A DNA stretch of 64,000 bases, taken from positions 758,599 through 822,598 of the forward strand of contig WTGJ01000027.1 in assembly GCA_011523615.1 (NCBI GenBank), written 5' to 3'. Made by a program: the position numbers and the translations under genes. Position 1 is the first letter of the stretch, and every line of letters starts with the position of its first letter. Positions 58,196 through 64,000 of this stretch are shown one piece after another. Source of the stretch: Chloroflexota bacterium (GTDB lineage Bacteria; Chloroflexota; Anaerolineae; Aggregatilineales; Phototrophicaceae). Below the pieces are notes generated by a model, which saw nothing but the letters and a program-made list of their open reading frames with translations, made no database searches and was not told the origin of the DNA.

Positions 58196-59341
58196 TCAAG
58201 AAGTATTCGCCAATTTCACGGCACGTTTTGCGGCATTCAACATATCGGATTCCGATTTCAGCCATTCTTGACGATGACTCGCCAGGATGCTCCTTCCTTC
58301 CACCGCATTGGTGCCATCCAAACGAACGACCAGCGGGCAGCGCAACTCTACTTCTCTCATCGCTTGCAGGATGCCTTTTGCGATCTCATCGCAGCGGGTG
58401 ATCCCGCCGAAAATGTTGATGAAGATCACCCGCACTTTTTCGTCCTGGTGAATCACAGAAAGGGCATCGGCCATTCGCCGCGCGTTGGCGCCACCGCCGA
58501 TATCGAGGAAATTGGCGGCGGATCCACCCACCTGATCGACGATATCCACGGTGCTCATCGCCAGGCCGGCGCCATTGGCGATGATGCCCACGTTGCCGCT
58601 CAAGCCTACGTATTGCAAGCCAAACTGCTTTGCCAATCGTTCCCGAGGATCGGGGATGGGATTCTCGCTGAATTCACCCCATTCCGGATGGCGAAAGGAT
58701 GCGGCTGGATCCAAAGTCACTTTTGCATCCAGGGCGATTGTCTTTCCCGCACGATCCAGGATCAAGGGATTGATCTCAACCAGCGTGGCATCCCCTTCCA
58801 GATAACAGCGATACAGGTTCTGCAAGAACGTGATGAGCGCTTCGGTTGCCGAACCAGCCAAACCGGCGCCATCCACCCACTCCGCGATTGCCTCACGGGT
58901 GAAGTCTTTCACCGGGTTGATGCGCAGCCGCGCAATGGCAGCCGGGTCTTCGGCGGCAACGGTCTCGATCTCGACACCGCCTTCCCGAGAAAGCATGCCC
59001 AAATGCTGCTTTCGCCCGCGGTCCAACGTGAAGGAAACGTAATATTCCGCTTCGATCTCCGCCGCTTCTTCCAACCAAATTCGTTCTACGGTATGACCCC
59101 GAATGTCCATCCCGAGAATGCGTTCCACTTCCCGCGTGAGTTCCGCAGCATCGTGGCACAAACGAATGCCACCCGCTTTGCCGCGTCCCCCAACGAGCAC
59201 CTGGGCTTTGACCACGAGAGGAAAGCCGAGCTGCGCGGAATTTTCCAATGCTTCGGAAACGGTGGTTGCGAGCACCCCCCTGGGTATGGGGATGCCAAAC
59301 TGGGTCAGGTAATGTTTGCCTTGATACTCGAATAGATCCAA
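58196..59341 (-). CDS. sucC: Succinate-CoA ligase (ADP-forming) subunit beta
   Basis: This 381-residue subunit has the ATP-grasp domain and nucleotide site: [80 protein letters not shown] and [20 protein letters not shown]. The length is normal. With SucD it makes succinate and ATP from succinyl-CoA. It follows ssb1 by 37 bases on the same strand, so sucCD may be read from the gatB-ssb transcript. Confidence 0.96.
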   Translation of the reverse strand: MDLFEYQGKHYLTQFGIPIPRGVLATTVSEALENSAQLGFPLVVKAQVLVGGRGKAGGIRLCHDAAELTREVERILGMDIRGHTVERIWLEEAAEIEAEYYVSFTLDRGRKQHLGMLSREGGVEIETVAAEDPAAIARLRINPVKDFTREAIAEWVDGAGLAGSATEALITFLQNLYRCYLEGDATLVEINPLILDRAGKTIALDAKVTLDPAASFRHPEWGEFSENPIPDPRERLAKQFGLQYVGLSGNVGIIANGAGLAMSTVDIVDQVGGSAANFLDIGGGANARRMADALSVIHQDEKVRVIFINIFGGITRCDEIAKGILQAMREVELRCPLVVRLDGTNAVEGRSILASHRQEWLKSESDMLNAAKRAVKLANTS

Positions 59342-59378
59342 CTTGACTCCCTACGCTCTGGAATGAAACAGCGGCGGA

Positions 59379-59885
59379 TCAGAAGGGAATGTCATCGATC
59401 TCATCGAAACGATCACCCTCGCCATCGGTACTGCGAGAGGGGGGCGCCTCACCCCTGGTCTCCGCTGCGGAGCTCCTCCTTGCGGGTGGTGCAAAACTCT
59501 CCCGCGTTCGCCCGCCGCTCTGTTCGTAACCATCCGTGGAATCTCGACTGCCCCGATCGCCGCTTAAGAACCGCACCTCTCTGGCACGCAATTCCAAACT
59601 GGCGGCCGCTTCCCCGTCGCGATTGGTGAATGCATTCACCGATACCTGACCGATGACCATCACTTGCCTTCCTCTCGCCAGGTATTGATTGCAGGTTTCT
59701 CCCAATTCTCGCCAGGCGTTCACGCGATACCAGGTCGTGCGTTCTCGGCGTTCGCCGCTGCGCCGGTCCGTCCAGCGCTCGTTGACCGCAACGGAAAACG
59801 TACAAACAGAAGTTCCATCTTGCAAGTACCGCATATCCGGGTCTTGACCCAGGTTACCGACGATGATGGTTTGATGCCAAGTCAT
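59379..59885 (-). CDS. ssb: Single-stranded DNA-binding protein, copy 1
   Basis: This 168-residue OB-fold protein has MTWHQTIIVGNLGQDPDMRY, FSVAVNERWTDRRSGERRER, TTWYRVNAWRELGETCNQYL and VMVIGQVSVNAFTNRDGEAA. The flexible tail (about 110-160) is rich in Ser, Arg and Gly and ends in the acidic tip FDEIDDIPF, which binds replication and repair proteins. It lies downstream of copy 2 with 39 bases between. ATG 59885 begins the family sequence. Confidence 0.95.
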   Translation of the reverse strand: MTWHQTIIVGNLGQDPDMRYLQDGTSVCTFSVAVNERWTDRRSGERRERTTWYRVNAWRELGETCNQYLARGRQVMVIGQVSVNAFTNRDGEAAASLELRAREVRFLSGDRGSRDSTDGYEQSGGRTRESFAPPARRSSAAETRGEAPPSRSTDGEGDRFDEIDDIPF

Positions 59886-59924
59886 ATTCGCAATCCCAAA
59901 TTCAGAGTCCGTTGCAATATACAA

Positions 59925-60476
59925 TTATTGGAAAGGAATATCATCCGCTGGTTCGTTGCGGGAGCCATAGGGAGTCAAGCGTTCGCTGGGTTCATCGACG
60001 TAGTATCTCGTTTCATCCGCATCGTTCAAGCCAGTTGATTGATCGCTTCGCCCGGGTGGGGGGAAACTCTGTGTGCGGTCGTCCGGCAATTCACGAGCAG
60101 CTGTATCAGCGGAGTGTGCAGGGCGTTGGAAGCGATCCTCTTCCCTGCGGCCATCCAAGAAGCGCACTTCGCGAGAACGCATATCGAGCGAAGCAGCGGG
60201 TTGCCCCTCTCGGTTCACAAAAGCGCGCGCCGAAACCGAACCAATCACCATCACTCGACTGCCGCGGGATAAATTGTTGTGGCAAGTATCCCCCAAAGCG
60301 CCCCAGGCACTCACCTGATACCCGGTGGTGCGCTCGCGGCGCTCACCCGTACGGCGATCGCGCCAACTTTCGTTCACCGCTACGCGAAAGGTGCATACAG
60401 AATTGCCATCCTGAAAGTAGCGGACCTCCGGGTCTCGCCCCAAATTGCCTACGATGATCGTTTGATGCCATGTCAT
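59925..60476 (-). CDS. ssb: Single-stranded DNA-binding protein, copy 2
   Basis: This 183-residue SSB shares the copy 1 N-terminus: MTWHQTIIVGNLGRDPEVRY, FRVAVNESWRDRRTGERRER, TTGYQVSAWGALGDTCHNNL. It clearly arose by tandem duplication. In copy 2 the Trp of TTWYRV is Gly and the tail ends PADDIPFQ, with one Gln after the usual terminal Phe. The tip's free C-terminal Phe binds partner proteins, so this SSB may interact differently. The ATG overlaps the gatB stop by four bases. Confidence 0.94.
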   Translation of the reverse strand: MTWHQTIIVGNLGRDPEVRYFQDGNSVCTFRVAVNESWRDRRTGERRERTTGYQVSAWGALGDTCHNNLSRGSRVMVIGSVSARAFVNREGQPAASLDMRSREVRFLDGRREEDRFQRPAHSADTAARELPDDRTQSFPPPGRSDQSTGLNDADETRYYVDEPSERLTPYGSRNEPADDIPFQ

Positions 60477-61939
60477 GATAAATCTCCGTTACTCGTTCCA
60501 TTTATCAACTCTGCGGTCAAAAGCTGGCGAACCAAAGCCGGTTTGCCTCTCCCGGCCAATGCCCGCATCACCATCCCCATGAGGGCGCCGAATAATTTCT
60601 CCTCTCCTGCATGATACCGCAATACCAGATTTGGATTCGCCTCCAATACCTGCCGGATCTCTCGTTTCACTTCTCGGTCATCATCCACCAATTGCAGACC
60701 CAATCGTTGCACGATCGCTGCCGCACTCTCCGTTCGCTGCCACATCTCAGTCAACACGGTCACCGCCGACGCCCTGCTGATCTGCTCTGTTTTCAACAGA
60801 TTCAACAACTCAGCAAGGGCAGCCGAACGGATCGGGATCTGGGCGAACTGCTCTTTCTCCAGCTGATCCCGATTCATCAGGGCAAACAATTCCCCCATGA
60901 TCCAATGGGCAGCCGATTTGGGATCGATGCCCGCCTGAATCAATTCCTCAAAGTATTCCGCCACCGCGCGCTCACTCACAAGCACGTCTGCTTCCTGTTG
61001 AGCCAAGTCGTAATCCTGCAAGAATCTCGTTCGCTTCGCCTCCGGTAGCTCCACCAATGAAGCCCGTTGTTCTTCGACCCACTCTCTGGGCAAATGCATC
61101 GTCGGCAAGTCTGGCTCTGGAAAATAGCGATACTCATCGGCTTCTTCTTTATATCGCTGGATCACCAAATCCTGCCTGCCTTCATCCCAGCCGATGGTTG
61201 CCGGGCGCACTTCCTCGCCCTTCTCCCATAGAGCGATTTGCCGTTCGGCTTCGGCTTGAATGGCGCGTTTCAAACTGCGCAGGCTGTTCAAATTCTTGAT
61301 CTCTGTCCGCTGCCGAAAACGCTCTTCGCCGATGGGCCGTACACTGACGTTTGCCTCCAGGCGCAGGACCCCTTTGGACATGTCGCCATGGTTCACACCC
61401 AGGTATCTCATGATGGAACGCAATTTTTGTGCATATGCTTCGGCTTCATCCGCGCTGCGCAAATCCGGCTCGCTCACGATTTCCAACAGAGGGACACCCG
61501 CCCGGTTGTAATCGACAAGGCTGATTCTGCCGTCAGGGTGGCTCAGTTTACCCGTATCTTCCTCCAGATGCGTGCGGCGGATGCGGATGATCTTTTGCTC
61601 TTGCCCGGTATCGATCGCCACCTTCCCGTGGAGCGCCAAGGGCTGTTCATATTGGCTGATCTGATAGCCTTTGGGCAAATCAGGATAAAAGTAATTCTTG
61701 CGTGCGAACCGATGGTACGGCGGGATTTCACAATCCAAGGCCAGGGCCACTCGCGTGGCGTATTCCAGGGCTTTGCGGTTGATGGTGGGAAGCGTGCCCG
61801 GTAAGCCCAGGCTGAATTCATCGACGGCTGCATTCGGTTCCGTCTCCGTACCATCCACCACCGGACACGGGCTGAACATTTTGCTCGCCGTCGCCAATTC
61901 CGCATGAATTTCCAGCCCAATGATGGTTTCCCATTCCAT
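60473..61939 (-). CDS. gatB: Aspartyl/glutamyl-tRNA amidotransferase subunit B
   Basis: This 488-residue subunit of GatCAB converts misacylated Glu-tRNA-Gln or Asp-tRNA-Asn to Gln- or Asn-tRNA. It has WETIIGLEIHAELATASKMF, FARKNYFYPDLPKGYQISQY, DYNRAGVPLLEIVSEPDL, VLRLEANVSVRP and EPDLPTMHL, then the C-terminal GatB/YqeY domain. gatA and gatC are not in the window. ATG 61939 is preferred. It follows the cNMP-bPH gene by 56 bases and overlaps ssb copy 2. Confidence 0.96.
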   Translation of the reverse strand: MEWETIIGLEIHAELATASKMFSPCPVVDGTETEPNAAVDEFSLGLPGTLPTINRKALEYATRVALALDCEIPPYHRFARKNYFYPDLPKGYQISQYEQPLALHGKVAIDTGQEQKIIRIRRTHLEEDTGKLSHPDGRISLVDYNRAGVPLLEIVSEPDLRSADEAEAYAQKLRSIMRYLGVNHGDMSKGVLRLEANVSVRPIGEERFRQRTEIKNLNSLRSLKRAIQAEAERQIALWEKGEEVRPATIGWDEGRQDLVIQRYKEEADEYRYFPEPDLPTMHLPREWVEEQRASLVELPEAKRTRFLQDYDLAQQEADVLVSERAVAEYFEELIQAGIDPKSAAHWIMGELFALMNRDQLEKEQFAQIPIRSAALAELLNLLKTEQISRASAVTVLTEMWQRTESAAAIVQRLGLQLVDDDREVKREIRQVLEANPNLVLRYHAGEEKLFGALMGMVMRALAGRGKPALVRQLLTAELINGTSNGDLS

Positions 61940-61995
61940 ACCGAATATCTTTTCCCTCAACGATAATTGGCTACCACACCATGCAATTCACTGGC

Positions 61996-63723
61996 TCAAT
62001 CTTCTGGTAGTTCTTCCGGTCGGTTGGGCGGAGGTTTGGGCAATTCCTCTGCTGGGCGCTTCTGGTATGAATCAAACATTGGCTCGAAAAAGTGATCCAC
62101 ATCCTCGTGGATCGAGTGCGGTATGGTTGCGGAATCCGCTGCTGCTAGGTTCAGTTCATCCCTTCGCGCCACTGGCGCCAAAGGGGGCACCAGTTGCAAT
62201 TCCTGGGCACGTTCTTCCTTGACAGACAGCAACATCTCCCTTCGGCGGGAAATCTCTTGCTGGACTCGTTGCGGTTGCGGGACCCCGCTGAAACGTTTCA
62301 CGTCCTCTGCATCATCCCCCATCAACGCCAAACGTATTTCACCAAAATTCCACAGCGTCTGCAACAAACCCACGCTCCTGGATGTGACATTATCCACTCT
62401 TTCCAACAAAATTTCATCCCGCTCGCTTTGCAACCAGAGGGGGCGGCGATGGTGCAATATGATCGTGTTTTCGCCGAGGATCAGCAGGTCATGTCGCCAA
62501 TCCCAATCCATCAAATACATCCATACCCCACCGATCACCATGATGCAGATGGACATTGCCAAGCCGATACCGCCCAAAGATTGCAGAGGCGGCCAAACAG
62601 GCCAGCTCAGCGCCAATGCCAGACCGATGAAGAAGATCAAGGCCCCCAGCCAGATATGACCCAGCCAGACCCAAATGTGTTTGCGGTACATTCGTTCCGC
62701 AGCGTCCGACCGGCCGTTCTCTGCAGAATCCAGATGCAGCGGTGGCTCCAGGGTGCATTCTTCGCCCGTTAGTTCCGCGATCTCTTTTCGCCACAAATTT
62801 TCTTCTTCGGTTACTGTTTCGTCTTTGGCGTGGTCGGTTTCAAACAGCGAGCAGTAGCCCATGATTTCTTGTTGCAGCGCTCTGGGTGCACTCATATCGT
62901 GGATGCGGATGCTCCCGGCATCCCCCGTCGCTCGCAATTCGAGCGTGCCATAATTGAGCAAGCGAGCCAGTGGGTCTCGTGGTGGGAAATCCGCGCTCAC
63001 TTGTTGGACGTTGCCCAATGCAGTTTCGCTGACCTGAGTCTGCAAACCCAGGATGGTTCTGGCGATGTGGATCACACGACGATTGCTCACGATCAGCGAA
63101 TCATTCCACCACTCCACAAATTGATAGATCCCGAGCGTGCCGGCTGAGACCGCTGCGACCCACAATAATACAATGGAACTGAGTACAAAAGACGACCCGA
63201 TGCCGATGGCAAGCGCAGCCGCGATCAGCAAGCTGGGCAACCAAAGTTTGCGGCACATTGCCCACAGGTGCCGCCGCCGAAACAGCAGGACTCGCTCATC
63301 GTCCCATTGGCCCGGGAAATGCGACGCTCTGTGCGCATTCTGGGCAGCAAACCAGCGGGCGCAAGCCAGCCGGGCCTTGGGATCTGTCGCCTGAGCCTGT
63401 TGGATGATCTCCTGAAAACTTTCCCGCGGCAACAACCACAGAGTTGCGGGCTGGGTGACGACCAGGGGCACGTCTGCGGCGACTGACTGGAAGAGGGCCG
63501 CACCACCCAAGGGTACGCCCGCTACCAAGTAATGGGTTTCTTTCCCAATACGGTACTCGGCTCCTCCCTCCTGCAACAGGTACAAACCGCGGATCTTCTG
63601 CCCTTTGCGAAACACGGTCGAACCTGCCTCATAGCGCGATTTCAGGCTAGCATGCAACAATCGGGAACGCGTCGTGTTCGACAAATGGCGAAAAAAAGGT
63701 AAATCAGAAAAGAGGTCTGTCAT
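61996..63723 (-). CDS. Cyclic-nucleotide-binding and bacterial PH (bPH) domain membrane protein
   Basis: This 575-residue protein has an N-terminal cNMP-binding fold (about 1-125: FFRHLSNTTRSRLLHASLKS, STVFRKGQKIRGLYLLQEGG). Two membrane-helix pairs follow (about 165-210 and 365-425), each leading to a bPH domain: DSLIVSNRRVIHIARTILG ... NVQQVSADFPPRDPLARLLN, and HDLLILGENTIILHHRRPLW ... RVDNVTSRSVGLLQTLWNFG. The C-terminal tail is acidic and proline-rich. The cNMP domain lacks the clear Gly-Glu-Leu phosphate cassette, so it may not bind nucleotide. It could sense membrane or ligand state; function unknown. Confidence 0.8.
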   Translation of the reverse strand: MTDLFSDLPFFRHLSNTTRSRLLHASLKSRYEAGSTVFRKGQKIRGLYLLQEGGAEYRIGKETHYLVAGVPLGGAALFQSVAADVPLVVTQPATLWLLPRESFQEIIQQAQATDPKARLACARWFAAQNAHRASHFPGQWDDERVLLFRRRHLWAMCRKLWLPSLLIAAALAIGIGSSFVLSSIVLLWVAAVSAGTLGIYQFVEWWNDSLIVSNRRVIHIARTILGLQTQVSETALGNVQQVSADFPPRDPLARLLNYGTLELRATGDAGSIRIHDMSAPRALQQEIMGYCSLFETDHAKDETVTEEENLWRKEIAELTGEECTLEPPLHLDSAENGRSDAAERMYRKHIWVWLGHIWLGALIFFIGLALALSWPVWPPLQSLGGIGLAMSICIMVIGGVWMYLMDWDWRHDLLILGENTIILHHRRPLWLQSERDEILLERVDNVTSRSVGLLQTLWNFGEIRLALMGDDAEDVKRFSGVPQPQRVQQEISRRREMLLSVKEERAQELQLVPPLAPVARRDELNLAAADSATIPHSIHEDVDHFFEPMFDSYQKRPAEELPKPPPNRPEELPED

Positions 63724-63801
63724 CCCACCCGGCTCTTGCCCGACCATACCTCATTGTATCCTGAGCGCCCTCACGCGCTATTCAAGGTCGTGCCGATCAC
63801 T

Positions 63802-64000
63802 ATGCCTACCCTGAGGATTGTCGGTGATGACATCGGCCTATCACCGCGGCAAAACGATCATGTCGTTGCCCTCGCGCGCGAAGGGCTGCTCACGGGTGTC
63901 AGCATCCTCACCAACTTTCCCCATGCCGAATCGGTTTGCCAGCAATTGCATGCTCTGGGGATCGAAGACATCGGCGTTCATTTAAACTTGAGCGATGGCT
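63802..64000 (+). CDS. YdjC/ChbG-like carbohydrate deacetylase, N-terminal part (cut by window edge)
   Basis: This is the first 66 residues of a YdjC-family deacetylase. MPTLRIVGDDIGLSPRQN carries the metal-binding Asp pair, TGVSILTNFPHAESV and DIGVHLNLSDG supply the His-Leu-Asn-Leu motif. Family members remove acetyl groups from chito-oligosaccharides or, as HpnK, act in hopanoid synthesis. ATG 63802 begins the family sequence. It is divergent from the cNMP-bPH gene. Confidence 0.88.
   Translation, partial: MPTLRIVGDDIGLSPRQNDHVVALAREGLLTGVSILTNFPHAESVCQQLHALGIEDIGVHLNLSDG

Noticed and set aside
58268-59335. 355-codon open frame opposite sucC
   Set aside because: Shadow frame of a strongly conserved gene; its sequence shows no domain pattern.

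Overview
The window is a dense bacterial chromosome segment, with most gaps under 150 bases and many 1-4 base start/stop overlaps. I see no integrase, transposase, insertion sequence, CRISPR array, rRNA or replication origin. Gene content points to the Chloroflexota (Anaerolineae/Caldilineae-like): a DUF3048 protein, LysM and lamin-tail domains, a PucC-like carrier in a non-photosynthetic context, SSBs beginning like those of that phylum, a cNMP-binding/bPH membrane fusion, and a Liv transporter mixed with acyl-CoA ligases. This placement is inference and was not tested against a database.

Layout. 1-6.3 kb: end of fabI, a small unknown gene, xseAB, then a minus-strand operon thiamine pyrophosphokinase - DUF402 - PucC-like MFS - murJ. 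6.3-12.4 kb: DUF3048 protein, a hyuA-hyuB hydantoinase/oxoprolinase pair, Hsp20 and a small P-loop kinase. 12.4-21.7 kb: a complete branched-chain amino acid type ABC transporter (livG, H, M, substrate-binding protein, F) carrying two adenylate-forming acyl-CoA ligases. 21.8-25.2 kb: dnaX-ybaB-recR and a Tat-exported polysaccharide deacetylase. 25.2-34.6 kb: LysM/lamin-tail protein, NYN-domain protein, three tRNAs, a DsbA-like thiol oxidoreductase, rsgA, def, an unknown secreted protein, an acyl-CoA carboxylase beta subunit, a probable selenocysteine-containing AhpD-like protein, and gmd. 34.6-41 kb: acetyltransferase/response regulator/histidine kinase operon, PspA plus a membrane coiled-coil partner, and a sigma factor with a candidate regulator. 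41-51.5 kb: a nine-gene operon joining an Opp/Dpp ABC importer to three different DUF917 proteins and a short HyuA-like protein. 51.6-64 kb: homoserine dehydrogenase, prephenate dehydrogenase, an SDR lacking its catalytic residues, an isolated histidine-kinase dimerisation domain, a PLP decarboxylase, rplJL with an L10 leader and attenuator, sucCD, two tandem ssb genes, gatB, the cNMP-bPH protein and the start of a YdjC-like deacetylase.

Highlights. (1) At 32,377-32,949 an AhpD-like peroxidase-related gene has an in-frame TGA exactly at the second cysteine of its CxxC motif. A 7-bp hairpin with an AGTT loop lies 28 nt downstream, matching the geometry of a bacterial SECIS element, so this is very probably a selenoprotein and not two broken frames. 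(2) The importer / three-DUF917 / HyuA-like operon looks like a dedicated uptake and catabolic system for a small cyclic amide or thiohydantoin-like compound; its substrate is unknown. (3) Both periplasmic binding-protein genes are followed by 13-bp hairpins without U-tracts, a probable way of raising binding-protein expression over the rest of the operon.
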